DNA from: Pseudomonadota bacterium
GTDB lineage: Bacteria > Pseudomonadota > Alphaproteobacteria > Sphingomonadales > Govanellaceae
Direction: 5' to 3'
Assembly: GCA_003577275.1 (NCBI GenBank)
Contig: QEVO01000001.1
Span: 496,001 to 560,000 of the forward strand
DNA length: 64,000 nt
Shown: piece after piece, positions 28,007 through 37,093 of the stretch
Layout of the letters: every line of letters begins with the position of its first letter
Numbering within the stretch: position 1 is the first letter of the stretch
Made by a program: the position numbers and the translations under genes
Notes under the pieces: model-generated
Told to the model about the DNA's origin: nothing
The model's database searches: none
Seen by the model: the letters and a program-made list of their open reading frames with translations, nothing else

Positions 28007-29771
28007 CCGCCATCAGGCCACGCAGGGAATTGCCGATATAAAGCCGGTCGGCCGACCGCAGGTCAGCCGGGTAGAGCGTCGCTTCGCGGGCGCGGCCGCT
28101 CTTTAATAATTCCGCGCGCAAAATGCCCGGCAACAAGCCGGCGCTCAACGGCGGGGTCAGGAGAACGCCATCGCGTTCGACAAAGATGGTGGTGAAACTG
28201 CCCTCGGTTACTTCGCCGCGCTCATTGGTCAACACCGCTTCGAAGCACCCTTGCGCCTGCGCTTCTCGAAGCGCTTGTTGGTACGGCGTGCGCGCCGTCG
28301 TCTTGTGATACAAGAAAGCATCGCGAGAGTTGATGACAACATTGGAGACGCAGAGGCGAAGCGATTCCGGCGCCGGCGACAATGGCGTAGCCGTCAACGC
28401 GATCACGCCGCGCTCGGAGAGCAGAAGACGCACCCGGTGCGGCGTCGGCGGCAAGCTGGCTGCAAGATCAGCGAGCGCGGCGCCAATGGCGTCGCGGTCG
28501 ACGGTAAATCGGAAATAGGTCGCCGATTGGGTCAATCTTTGCACATGCGCATCCAGGCGCAAGAAACCGCCGTCGGGCTGCCAGCGCAACGTTTCCACCA
28601 GATCAAAGGCCGGCGCGGCGGTGGTGAGAAACGCGGCTTTGAGAAGGCATTCCTGATATTCCGCATCGGCCACCGAATCAATGACGATGCCGCTGCCGAT
28701 GCCCAGCGATCCCTGCCAAGTCCTGGCGCGACGCTTGTCAGGCTTGAGCGTCAAGGTGCGGATGGGGACGCTGAAGGTCATGTCGCGCTCGGGCGTGATG
28801 TAGCCGATGGCGCCGGTGTAAACGCCGCGCGGTGGCTGTTCCAGGTCGCGAATGATTTCCATGGCGCGGATCTTCGGCGCGCCGGTCACCGAGCCGCAGG
28901 GAAACAGGCTGGCGAACAATGTCTGCAGCGGCGTCTCCGGTGCGATCCTGGCGCTAACCGTCGAGGTCATTTGCAACAGCGTGCGGTAGGTTTCAATGTC
29001 GAACAAGGCCGGCACTTCCACGCTTCCCGGCTGTGCGAGGCGGCTCAAGTCGTTGCGCAACAGATCGACGATCATCAGGTTTTCCGCCTGGGATTTGGCG
29101 TCGCCGCGCAGCGCATCGGCGATATTTCTATCCTCTTCCAGCGTTCGGCCGCGCGGCGCGGTGCCTTTCATCGGCCGCGCCGTCAACTGGGGCCCGCGTT
29201 TTTGGAAAAAGAGTTCGGGAGAAAGCGACAGGATATCCCAGTCCTCGTTATGGATGTGCGCGCCGTAGGCCACCGGCTGCGCCCGGCGCAAGCGCGTAAA
29301 CAAATCATCGGGCCAGCCTTGCAAGCTAAAATGCAGCGGGAACGTAAAGTTGATCTGATAGACGTCGCCAGCCAAGAGATAATTCTTGATGGCGGCAATC
29401 GCTGTTTCATACCGCGCCTTGTCGACGCTCGGCGTGATATCGTCGACTAATACTGCGCCGCCCCGGTCTGCGTGCGCCGGCGCAAGATCAGGCGTGGTGA
29501 ACACGCCAAACCAGGCAAGCGGCATGTCACTCAAGACTGGCGCTATGGGGCGCAGCTTCGGCTCCAGGGCATAGCCCGCCTCATAGGCGATCCAGCCGGC
29601 GACATAATGGCCGCGCGCCAGCGCCGCTTCCAATTGCTGGAATAAGGCATCAACTTCGCCATAGTCATGACACGCAATGATGTCGAGCGGCGCGCGAAAC
29701 AACAGCCGCTTGCCGACGCCGGCGCGATTGTCGTCCAGCAAGACGAAAGGGCCGGTTGTGCGTTCTGACAT
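27963..29771 (-). CDS. pabBC: Aminodeoxychorismate synthase component I / aminodeoxychorismate lyase fusion
   Basis: A 602-residue fusion. Residues 1-370 are PabB, which makes 4-amino-4-deoxychorismate from chorismate with ammonia from PabA (markers: RPMKGTAPRG, MIVDLLRNDLSR, PCGSVTGAPK, and IGSGIVIDSVADAEYQEC). Residues from about 380 on are the PLP-dependent lyase PabC (YHKTTARTPYQ with the probable PLP Lys, EVTEGSFTTIF, LLPGILR), which releases pyruvate and p-aminobenzoate for folate. The fused form is widespread in Alphaproteobacteria. Its last 44 bases overlap the convergent SPOR-protein gene. Confidence 0.93.
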   Translation of the reverse strand: MSERTTGPFVLLDDNRAGVGKRLLFRAPLDIIACHDYGEVDALFQQLEAALARGHYVAGWIAYEAGYALEPKLRPIAPVLSDMPLAWFGVFTTPDLAPAHADRGGAVLVDDITPSVDKARYETAIAAIKNYLLAGDVYQINFTFPLHFSLQGWPDDLFTRLRRAQPVAYGAHIHNEDWDILSLSPELFFQKRGPQLTARPMKGTAPRGRTLEEDRNIADALRGDAKSQAENLMIVDLLRNDLSRLAQPGSVEVPALFDIETYRTLLQMTSTVSARIAPETPLQTLFASLFPCGSVTGAPKIRAMEIIRDLEQPPRGVYTGAIGYITPERDMTFSVPIRTLTLKPDKRRARTWQGSLGIGSGIVIDSVADAEYQECLLKAAFLTTAAPAFDLVETLRWQPDGGFLRLDAHVQRLTQSATYFRFTVDRDAIGAALADLAASLPPTPHRVRLLLSERGVIALTATPLSPAPESLRLCVSNVVINSRDAFLYHKTTARTPYQQALREAQAQGCFEAVLTNERGEVTEGSFTTIFVERDGVLLTPPLSAGLLPGILRAELLKSGRAREATLYPADLRSADRLYIGNSLRGLMAVSELASRNNPYPQP

Positions 29772-29816
29772 TGCTACCCGTCAATGGTCGGTGGGAGGGC
29801 CGGCGGCGCGTCCGGT

Positions 29817-30287
29817 TTAGCGGATCGGCAGCGCCGTGGTGGAGCTTACCTGTTTTAAGGTAAAGCTGGAGCGGATGCTGGCAACTCCGGGAATGCGGGT
29901 CAAGGTGGTCTTGAGGAAATGTTCGTAAGTCTCCAGATCCGGCATGACCAGACGCAGGTGATAATCGGCGTCGCCGGTCATCAGGTAGCATTCCATCACC
30001 TCGGGACACTCATGGATGGCGTTCTCGAACTTCTCCAGATATTCCTCGGTCTGCCGCTCCAAGGTGACCTGCACGAAGATGGTGATCTGCAGGCCCACCT
30101 TGCGCGGCTCCACCAAGGCGACATAGTCGCGGATGACGCCGGCTTCCTCCAGCGCCCGCACCCGGCGCAGGCAAGGGGAGGGCGACAGCCCCACCGCCTC
30201 GGCCAGTTCGACATTGCTTAAGCGGCCATTCTTCTGAAGGATGGTGAGGATTTTACGATCGATGGCATCAAGGGCGATTGTTGACAC
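29817..30287 (-). CDS. Lrp/AsnC family transcriptional regulator
   Basis: A 156-residue feast/famine regulator: winged helix-turn-helix (1-60, LSNVELAEAVGLSPSPCLRRV) followed by the RAM effector domain (65-145). It is transcribed divergently from a 2-oxoacid dehydrogenase E1-type gene 165 bp away. In Pseudomonas putida the Lrp-type MdeR controls methionine gamma-lyase and the E1 gene mdeB, so the same kind of local control is likely here. The effector amino acid is not known. Confidence 0.93.
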   Translation of the reverse strand: MSTIALDAIDRKILTILQKNGRLSNVELAEAVGLSPSPCLRRVRALEEAGVIRDYVALVEPRKVGLQITIFVQVTLERQTEEYLEKFENAIHECPEVMECYLMTGDADYHLRLVMPDLETYEHFLKTTLTRIPGVASIRSSFTLKQVSSTTALPIR

Positions 30288-30310
30288 TTTATTGTACTTT
30301 TCAGCAAGAG

Positions 30311-30360
30311 TTGCGCAATCTTATGCCAAATATTAGGGCAAGTTCTGGCATCTTCGCAAC
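30311..30360. promoter_or_regulatory. Candidate Lrp-type operator between divergent genes
   Basis: TTGCGCAA (30311-30318) is a perfect palindrome. It is followed by ATGCCA and TGGCAT in inverted orientation about 20 bp apart and then TTCGCAA. A multi-site region of this sort between an Lrp gene and its divergent partner fits autoregulation plus activation. A hairpin, GCCGCCC-ATAG-GGGCGGC (30406-30423), lies in the leader of the partner gene. Confidence 0.3.
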
Positions 30361-30452
30361 AACATATGGGGGATAGAGCGGTAGAATCTCCATCAATAAA
30401 GACGTGCCGCCCATAGGGGCGGCGCGCGCTTTCTGGCGGAGTGTGAAAACCC

Positions 30453-32828
30453 ATGACCAAGGCGGCTCATCCGGCGGCGGATAGCGGCGCAGCGTATCTG
30501 GCCAACCTCAATAAGCTGGAGCTTCTCGGGCTTCTGGATCGGAAGGTGCAGTGGCTGTCGGCCTGGACCATTCACCACGCCAACCACGTGCGATCGAGCC
30601 GCGACGGCTTGAAGGTCGGCGGCCATCAGGCGTCCAGCGCCTCGCTGGCGCAAATTTTGTCGACGCTATTCTTCAGCGTGCTGAAGCCCGAGGACCGGGT
30701 GGCGGTCAAGCCCCATGCCAGCCCGGCGTTTCATTCCATCCAGTATCTGCTGGGTAATCAAAGTCTGGATCAGTTGCAGCGCTTCCGGGCGATGGGCGGC
30801 GCGCAGTCCTACCCGTCGCGCACCAAGGACAAGGACGACGTGGATTTCTCCACCGGCTCGGTGGGGCTTGGCGTGGCGATGACGCTGTTTTCCTCGATCG
30901 CCCAGGATTATCTCTTGGCCAAGGGCTGGCTGGCGGAGGAAAAGGCCGGGCGGATGATCGCGCTTCTGGGCGACGCCGAGCTTGATGAGGGCAACATCTA
31001 CGAAGCGCTGATCGAAGGCGCCAAGCACGACGTGCGGAATCTGTGGTGGATCATCGACTACAACCGGCAAAGCCTGGACTCGGTGACGCCGGATCGCATG
31101 TTCGCCCGCTTCGAGGAAATTTTCGAGGCCTCGGGCTGGAAGGTCATTACGCTCAAATACGGCAAAAAGCAGCAGGCGGCGTTCCGCAAAGCCGGCGGCC
31201 AGGCGCTCAAATCCTGGATCGACAATGCGCCCAATTCACTCTATTCGGCGCTGACCTATAAGGGCGGCGCGGCGTGGCGCGAGCGCCTGACCCAGGACAT
31301 TGGCGGCGAGCGCGGCGTCAAGGCGCTCCTCGCCGATTATGCTGATGAGGAGTTGCAGGAGCTGATGACCAACTTGGGCGGCCATGACATCGAGCTCTTG
31401 TTGGAAACCTTCCACGGCGTGACCAGCGATGCGCCGCACTGCTTCATTGCTTACACGGTCAAGGGTCACGGTCTGCCGCTCCAGGGCCATAAGGACAACC
31501 ATGCGGGTCTGATGAACGACAAGCAGATGGAAGAATTTCGCGACCGCATGGGGGTACCGGAGGGGGCCGAGTGGCAGCCGTTCGCCGGCATGGAGGATCG
31601 CGCCGAAGAATTGCAGGCGTTTATCGAGGATGTTCCTTTCTTGGCCAAGCGCAATCGTCGTTATATCGCGCCGATGGTGCCGGTGCCGGATCGTGAGGCC
31701 TTCGCCGTGGCGGCGGAGGCCAAGCAATCAACCCAGGTCGCCTTCGGCAAGATCATGAATGATCTGGCGCGCGGCGACAGTGAGCTGGCGACGCATCTGT
31801 TGACCACTTCGCCCGACGTGACGGTGTCCACCAATCTCGGCGGCTGGGTCAACCGCCGCGGCATCTTCCATGCGCAGGCCAAGGAAGACGTGTTCATGGA
31901 AGAGAACGTCCTATCGCCGCAGCGCTGGGCGATGTCCACCGCCGGCCAGCATCTGGAGCTGGGCATTGCCGAGAACAATCTCTTTCTGGCGCTCGCCGCG
32001 TTCGGCCTGACGGGATCGCTGTTTGGCACCCGGGTGCTGCCGGTGGGGACGCTTTATGATCCCTTCATCTGCCGCGGCCTCGACGCCTTGATCTACGGCT
32101 GTTATCAGGACTCCCGCTTCATGGTGGTGGCGACGCCTTCGGGGTTGACCTTGGCGCCGGAAGGCGGCGCGCACCAGTCGGTCATGACGCCGCTCATCGG
32201 CATGGGACAGGACAAGCTCGCTTATTTCGAGCCGGCTTATGTGGACGAGTTGGCCGAGATCATGCGCTGGGGATTTGACTACATGCAGCGCGACGACGGC
32301 GGCTCGGTCTATTTGCGACTTTCTACGCGCGTGATCGAGCAGCCGGCGCGCGCCAACGATGCCTGGCGGGAAGAATTGCTGGAAGGCGCTTACTGGCAGG
32401 CGCCGCCGGCGGATGGAGCGGAGATCGCCATCGTCTACACCGGGGCGACCGCGCCCGAGGCGCTGGCCGCCTTCGAGGCGTTGCGGGAGGATGCGCCGGG
32501 CGCGGGCCTTCTCGCCGTGCCGTCGCCGGACCGGCTCTATGCCGGCTGGTTTGACAGCCAGCGCCGCCGCCAGATCACGGGCAAGCGCCAGCCAAGCCAC
32601 GCCGAGCGGTTGTTGACTCCCCTCGCGCCCCACGGCGCGCTGGTCACGGTGATCGACGGCGCGCCGCAGACGCTGGCCTGGCTCGGTTCGGTCAAGGGCC
32701 ATCGGGTAGCGCCTCTGGGCGTCGATCATTTCGGCCAGTCGGCGGATATCCCTGATCTTTACCGCGTCTACCGGCTGGATGCCGACGCCATCCTCGACGC
32801 CTGCGCCAACGCGCTGCTACGGGATTAG
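30453..32828 (+). CDS. 2-oxoacid dehydrogenase E1 component, MdeB/AceE-type
   Basis: A 791-residue thiamine-diphosphate enzyme of the homodimeric (AceE/transketolase-like) E1 family, which decarboxylates a 2-oxoacid. The ThDP/Mg motif is GDAELDEGN...IIDYNRQ near 170-207. TVKGHGLPLQGHKDNHAG and LGIAENNLFLAL mark the transketolase-like pyrimidine domain. It is closest in layout to MdeB of the methionine gamma-lyase pathway (2-oxobutyrate) and to AceE-like proteins. No E2 or E3 gene is in the window, so it must use a complex encoded elsewhere or act alone. It is divergent from an Lrp regulator. Annotated by many pipelines simply as transketolase; the 2-oxobutyrate assignment is inference. Confidence 0.82.
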   Translation: MTKAAHPAADSGAAYLANLNKLELLGLLDRKVQWLSAWTIHHANHVRSSRDGLKVGGHQASSASLAQILSTLFFSVLKPEDRVAVKPHASPAFHSIQYLLGNQSLDQLQRFRAMGGAQSYPSRTKDKDDVDFSTGSVGLGVAMTLFSSIAQDYLLAKGWLAEEKAGRMIALLGDAELDEGNIYEALIEGAKHDVRNLWWIIDYNRQSLDSVTPDRMFARFEEIFEASGWKVITLKYGKKQQAAFRKAGGQALKSWIDNAPNSLYSALTYKGGAAWRERLTQDIGGERGVKALLADYADEELQELMTNLGGHDIELLLETFHGVTSDAPHCFIAYTVKGHGLPLQGHKDNHAGLMNDKQMEEFRDRMGVPEGAEWQPFAGMEDRAEELQAFIEDVPFLAKRNRRYIAPMVPVPDREAFAVAAEAKQSTQVAFGKIMNDLARGDSELATHLLTTSPDVTVSTNLGGWVNRRGIFHAQAKEDVFMEENVLSPQRWAMSTAGQHLELGIAENNLFLALAAFGLTGSLFGTRVLPVGTLYDPFICRGLDALIYGCYQDSRFMVVATPSGLTLAPEGGAHQSVMTPLIGMGQDKLAYFEPAYVDELAEIMRWGFDYMQRDDGGSVYLRLSTRVIEQPARANDAWREELLEGAYWQAPPADGAEIAIVYTGATAPEALAAFEALREDAPGAGLLAVPSPDRLYAGWFDSQRRRQITGKRQPSHAERLLTPLAPHGALVTVIDGAPQTLAWLGSVKGHRVAPLGVDHFGQSADIPDLYRVYRLDADAILDACANALLRD

Positions 32829-33214
32829 GTAAGGGTAATATATAGCCCCATCACCGCCGCCACGGTGATCATCGCCCAAGTCAATAACGTGCCGATGAAG
32901 CGAAAGGGGTTGGGCGCCACGGCGGTGCGTAAGCCGATGGCGTGAGAAATCCGCCCCACGGTCAGCGCGGTTCCCATGATGCACAACAAGGCCTCCGGCT
33001 GATCATTGACCTCCAGGAGGGCGAGGAGGAACAGGGCCAAAGGCACATACTCGGCGAAATTGCCGTGGGTGCGGATTTTCAGTTCCAGGTTGGTCTTGCC
33101 GCCGGCGCCAATGCTGACCTTTTCGGTAACCCGGCCGCGCACCACCAGAATTGACAAAAAGATGAAGATAAGGGCGTTCAGTGAGGTAAACGCCAGCGTG
33201 ATCGGCAATATCAT
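32825..33214 (-). CDS. MAPEG family membrane protein
   Basis: A 129-residue protein with four hydrophobic segments and the MAPEG marker RTHGNFAEYVPLALFLL. The family (membrane-associated proteins in eicosanoid and glutathione metabolism) has mostly uncharacterised bacterial members, some with glutathione transferase or peroxidase activity. Its 3' end overlaps the convergent E1 gene by 4 bp. Confidence 0.88.
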   Translation of the reverse strand: MILPITLAFTSLNALIFIFLSILVVRGRVTEKVSIGAGGKTNLELKIRTHGNFAEYVPLALFLLALLEVNDQPEALLCIMGTALTVGRISHAIGLRTAVAPNPFRFIGTLLTWAMITVAAVMGLYITLT

Positions 33215-33305
33215 GGCAAAAATCTCCCCTTGACATCTTAGACGCTGACGATGATGAGAGAGACCGTCGCTTCCAGCAACTCGTTTTTTTGATTTGAGGA
33301 TGACG

Positions 33306-33953
33306 ATGATCGATGACCTGATCGAAGGCTATCGCCGCTATCGCGCCGGCTGGACCGAGGCCGAGCGGGAGCTTTATCGCCAACTGGTGGAGCATGGCCA
33401 GTCGCCCAAGGTGATGGTGATCGCCTGCTGCGACAGCAGGGTCGACCCGTCGATCATTCTCGACGCCAAGCCGGGCTCGCTGTTCATGGTCAGGAACGTC
33501 GCCAACCTGGTGCCGCCGTTTGAGCGCGACGGCGCCTACCATGGCACCAGCGCCGCCCTGGAGTTCGCGGTGCGGCGCTTGAACGTTGATCATATCATCG
33601 TCATGGGCCACGCCCACTGCGGCGGCATCAGGGCGCTTTATGAAGAAAATCAGGAATCATCCGCGAGCGATTTCATTCTCGGCTGGATGCGCATCGTCGC
33701 CGAGGCGGGGCGTCACGTGCACGCAAATTGCCGCGACATGACGCCGCCGCAACAGCACCGCGCGCTGGAGCAGGAGGCGATTCGGGTCAGCATCAGGAAT
33801 CTGTTGACCTTTCCCTGGATTGAAAGCCAGGTGAGCGCGGGCAAGCTGCATCTGCACGGCTGGTATTATGCGTTGGCGGAAGGCATCCTGATGGCGCTTG
33901 ATCCTCGGAGCAATGAGTTTCGCTCGCTCCTTGACGGTAACGTAAAGAAATAA
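33306..33953 (+). CDS. Beta-class carbonic anhydrase
   Basis: A 215-residue zinc enzyme interconverting CO2 and bicarbonate. CCDSR supplies Cys41 with the Asp43/Arg45 dyad, and GHAHCGG supplies His102 and Cys105, so all zinc ligands are present. The ATG at 33306 is six bases from GAGG; two in-frame starts upstream overlap that site. A strong intrinsic terminator follows 2 bp after the stop. Confidence 0.95.
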   Translation: MIDDLIEGYRRYRAGWTEAERELYRQLVEHGQSPKVMVIACCDSRVDPSIILDAKPGSLFMVRNVANLVPPFERDGAYHGTSAALEFAVRRLNVDHIIVMGHAHCGGIRALYEENQESSASDFILGWMRIVAEAGRHVHANCRDMTPPQQHRALEQEAIRVSIRNLLTFPWIESQVSAGKLHLHGWYYALAEGILMALDPRSNEFRSLLDGNVKK

Positions 33954-33955
33954 AA

Positions 33956-33985
33956 AAAGCCGCGGCGCTCGGCCGCGGCTTTCTT
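33956..33985 (+). terminator. Intrinsic terminator after carbonic anhydrase
   Basis: AAAGCCGCGGC and GCCGCGGCTTT form a GC-rich stem with a five-base loop, flanked by an A-run before and TTTCTTT after. It can act for both the carbonic anhydrase and the convergent receptor gene. Confidence 0.85.
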
Positions 33986-34002
33986 TCGCCGATAGTAGGC
34001 TG

Positions 34003-36243
34003 TTAAAAATCCACCGCAACGCCGGCCACCACGGTGCGCGGCTTGCCGGGCCGCAAGCCCGCCGGACGGCGCGCCACGGCATATTCCTTGTCGGTTAAAT
34101 TCTGCACCGATCCGAAGAGCCGCACCGAATCCGAGATCTGGTAGCGGCCGGCAATATCGAATACTGCTCGGCCATTGATTTTTTCCGCCGCTGCGATCGC
34201 GCCCTGGCCTGGCTCGGTGCGTATGGCGCTGATGTAGTTCATGCTCAAGTCAATGCCCCAGGCATCTTTGGCGACGCCGATGACGGCGTTGAGCTGATGC
34301 TTCGGCAGATAGGGCAGATTATCGCCATCGGTCACCGTGCCCCAATAACCGCTCACAAAGCTGGTTTTGAACTCAGCGTCGGTGAAGGTATAGGTAAGAG
34401 AAACAGGGAGCGAAACGTCCCATTCCAATTCGGCGCCAAGATCGGCGCTGGCGGCGACTTCCATGCCGATCACTTTCACCGCGCCGCCATTGAACTGATC
34501 GCCAATTTCTCCTTGATTGCAGCCGCTGGCGTTGGTGCAGGTGCCGAGGATGTTGGAATAGTCACTGTAGAACCCGATGGCTTCAAGGGCCAGCGTGCGG
34601 TTGTTATAGCGCACGCCGGCTTCCCAGTTGGTGCTCTTTTCCTCTTTGGCCTCGGCGCTGCCGGGACCGGGAGGACTGAAGCCACGATGGACGCCGGCGA
34701 TCAGATTCACGCGCTCGTTGACGCTGTAGGTGACGCCGATACCAGGGATCAGCACCTTGATCGAGCTCTTATTGACGCTGGTCGGACCTGCGGCGCGGGC
34801 AGGATCGGCGGTGGAATAATTCAGGCGCTTCAAATCGATATCTTCATACCGCAGGCCCGGCACGATGAGCCAATCGCCGAGCCGCATTTCATCTTGCACA
34901 TAGAACGCCCAGGCTTGAGCTTGCCCCACCCGGTTTTCCTGCGAGCCCGGCGCGCCCGCCGACGTCAGCACCATGGTTCCGTTGAGCATCTGATAACGGT
35001 CGTCATTCTGGAAACGATCTTCCTCATCTTCGTGATAACGAACGCTGATTTCCAGATCATGCCGCGCCGCGCCGGTGTTGAAATGCACGCCGGCGATGGA
35101 TTGAATGCCCTGGGCGTAATATTCGCGGTTGTTGTTGCGCACTCGCAAGGCGTTGGCGGCGCTATCGATGTCGCCGCGCAGGATGCCGATGGCGGTGGCG
35201 TTGGCCGCTGGATTATCGAGCACGCTACTCAAACTCACCGTACCGCCGCCGGGATTAAGATCATTGAGCTTGTACCAAGCGCGCTTGAAGCGGTTGTAGT
35301 AGGCAACGGTGGTCAGATCCACCGTATCGTTGAAAGAGATGAAGTGCGTGCCCTGCACCTGCCAGTGTTCGGTATCGATGTTGTCGAGCGCGGATGCGGC
35401 GTAGCGGCGGTAGGGCGTGGCCGAGAAATCCGCGTCGGTCAGACCGAGATAGGTCTCGTCCGACTGCTGATCGGTGTAGGACAGCTTGAGCTCGAAGGAT
35501 TGGTAAAGGTCGGCGTCTTTGGCGCTGCTGACGCGAAACTTGGCGAGATAATCCTCAAGCTCATAGCCGGTCTCGCTGCCGGTATCGAGCTTCTTGAAGC
35601 CGTCGGAACCGCTTTGATAGGTCTCAAAGATCGCGCCGAGATGATCGGTGGAGCCGCCGGCATAGCCATGAATTTGATAAAGGCTGTCGCTGCCGAGGCG
35701 AACGTCGGCGTGGCCCGACAGCTCATCGGGAATGCCGGTGCTGACCAGGTTCACCGCGCCGCCCACGGTGCGTGGGCCAAACTTGATGGCGCTCGATCCC
35801 TTGCGCACTTCTACCGCCGACATCCGGGCCGAGGTGGGGAAGTAATAAGCGGCCGGGGCGGCATAGGGCGCGGGCGCGATCAGCACGCCGTCTTCCATCA
35901 GGGTGATTTTTTCCGAGCGCTCGGTGCCGGTGCCGCGAATGCCGATGTTGGGGCGCAGGCCAAAGCCCTCTTCTTCTTGGATGATGACCCCCGGCACCTG
36001 GCGGAGGATGCGGTGGATGTCCTCGTATTCGAATTTTTCCAGTTGCAGCTTATCGATAAGCTGGGCCGAGCCCGGAATCTCTTTCTGCTTGGCTGCCGTG
36101 CCGATGACGCTGATGTAGGCGATCATGCGGTCGGAATGCGGGTCGGCAGCGGCGACGGCGGCTTCCTCGCCAACCGCTGCCGTCGCGGCCAAGATGACGG
36201 GCAGCGCCGTTGCGGCGGCGCGATGGCGTAGCTTCGTAGTCAT
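34003..36243 (-). CDS. TonB-dependent receptor, FecA-like
   Basis: A 746-residue TonB-dependent transporter: signal peptide (ending in the Ala-rich segment near 25), a short TonB-box region (ISVIGTAAKQKE), the plug (about 50-165, LRQVPGVIIQEEEGFGLRP and APAPYAAPAAYYFPT) and a barrel ending VAGVAVDF. The plug sequence is of the ferric-dicitrate receptor type. It lacks the extra N-terminal signalling domain of true FecA, so no FecIR-type surface signalling is expected. The start has AGGAGGGGG upstream, and a Fur-box-like sequence lies about 100 bp upstream. Iron(III) chelate uptake is likely. Confidence 0.9.
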   Translation of the reverse strand: MTTKLRHRAAATALPVILAATAAVGEEAAVAAADPHSDRMIAYISVIGTAAKQKEIPGSAQLIDKLQLEKFEYEDIHRILRQVPGVIIQEEEGFGLRPNIGIRGTGTERSEKITLMEDGVLIAPAPYAAPAAYYFPTSARMSAVEVRKGSSAIKFGPRTVGGAVNLVSTGIPDELSGHADVRLGSDSLYQIHGYAGGSTDHLGAIFETYQSGSDGFKKLDTGSETGYELEDYLAKFRVSSAKDADLYQSFELKLSYTDQQSDETYLGLTDADFSATPYRRYAASALDNIDTEHWQVQGTHFISFNDTVDLTTVAYYNRFKRAWYKLNDLNPGGGTVSLSSVLDNPAANATAIGILRGDIDSAANALRVRNNNREYYAQGIQSIAGVHFNTGAARHDLEISVRYHEDEEDRFQNDDRYQMLNGTMVLTSAGAPGSQENRVGQAQAWAFYVQDEMRLGDWLIVPGLRYEDIDLKRLNYSTADPARAAGPTSVNKSSIKVLIPGIGVTYSVNERVNLIAGVHRGFSPPGPGSAEAKEEKSTNWEAGVRYNNRTLALEAIGFYSDYSNILGTCTNASGCNQGEIGDQFNGGAVKVIGMEVAASADLGAELEWDVSLPVSLTYTFTDAEFKTSFVSGYWGTVTDGDNLPYLPKHQLNAVIGVAKDAWGIDLSMNYISAIRTEPGQGAIAAAEKINGRAVFDIAGRYQISDSVRLFGSVQNLTDKEYAVARRPAGLRPGKPRTVVAGVAVDF

Positions 36244-36341
36244 TACCCCCTCCTGATCAGTAGGTATGGATCCTATATTTTTTGCGAGTCATTCTTAACT
36301 GCAAGAACAGCGATAGCCAAGAATCGGGAGGAAGGCAAGAT

Positions 36342-36360
36342 GAAAATGATTATTAACTGC
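36342..36360 (-). promoter_or_regulatory. Weak Fur-box candidate upstream of the FecA-like gene
   Basis: GAAAATGATTATTAACTGC matches about 12 of 19 positions of the GATAATGATAATCATTATC consensus, in an AT-rich stretch 100 bp upstream of the receptor start. A second candidate, a TTGCGAG/CTGCAA inverted pair, lies at 36281-36303. Neither is strong. Confidence 0.3.
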
Positions 36361-36430
36361 ATTAATTTTCCGATTTAGGCTTGTCAGCCGAGGGCGGGGG
36401 AGGTTAGAGCAGGCAAGGCCATCAAACGGA

Positions 36431-37093
36431 ATGATCTTTATGCGCGCCTTAAGATACCTTTCGCTCTGCCTGGGAGTTGCGGCGGCGGGCTGCGCCACCT
36501 CGCCCACCCGCGAGTTGTTGGCAGATTTCGGCGATCAGACCACCGCCTGGTCGGAGATGGGCATCTGCGCCGGCTATGGCTGCACCACTTATTACAAGCT
36601 GGGGCTTGATGCGGCGGAGGCGGGGCGCATCGTGGCGGCCTATGGCGCGCCAGCGGCGTCGCCCGCCGACGAACGGCAAGCCATCCGCCGCGCCATCGCT
36701 GAGATCGAGATCATCGTTGGGCCAAAGACCGGCACCGCCGGCGACGAGCCAGGGGCGGCCATCATCAACTTCTCCCGCCGCGGCCAGATGGATTGCATCG
36801 ACGAGTCGTTCAACACCACCACCTATTTAAGGCTGATGGAAAAGAGCGGATTATTACGCTTTCACCGGGTGGGCGAGCCGCTGCGGCGGGGCTATTTCCT
36901 GGATCGCTGGCCGCACAACACGGCGACGATCACCGACACTGCCGATAACCGCCGCTACGTGGTCGATTCCTGGTTTCACGGCAACGGCGTGCCGCCGGAG
37001 ATCGTGCCAGCCGAAGAGTGGCTAAAGGGCTGGCGCCCTGAAACCCAATTGCCGGCGCGCGCCGGCGGCCAGACCGCGGCTATCTCTCAATAG
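36431..37093 (+). CDS. Putative lipoprotein, function unknown
   Basis: A 217-220 residue exported protein (ATG at 36431 or 36440). The N-terminus LRYLSLCLGVAAAGC is a lipoprotein signal with the lipid-bearing Cys in AAGC. The mature part has conserved-looking motifs: GICAGYGCTTYYKL, a MDCIDESFNTTTYL segment and RYVVDSWFHGNG. A Cys, His and Asp in that order could form a papain/transglutaminase-like active site, but I cannot confirm this. It converges on the XRE repressor gene with a 7-bp overlap and is probably a host gene marking the left edge of the phage-like cluster. Confidence 0.75.
   Translation: MIFMRALRYLSLCLGVAAAGCATSPTRELLADFGDQTTAWSEMGICAGYGCTTYYKLGLDAAEAGRIVAAYGAPAASPADERQAIRRAIAEIEIIVGPKTGTAGDEPGAAIINFSRRGQMDCIDESFNTTTYLRLMEKSGLLRFHRVGEPLRRGYFLDRWPHNTATITDTADNRRYVVDSWFHGNGVPPEIVPAEEWLKGWRPETQLPARAGGQTAAISQ

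Noticed and set aside
28251-29450. A 399-codon plus-strand open frame
   Set aside because: Antisense to pabBC, which has complete chorismate-binding and lyase motifs.
34297-36231. A 644-codon open frame on the plus strand
   Set aside because: It is the exact antisense of the FecA-like receptor gene; long antisense openings are common in GC-rich DNA and its translation has no domain pattern.
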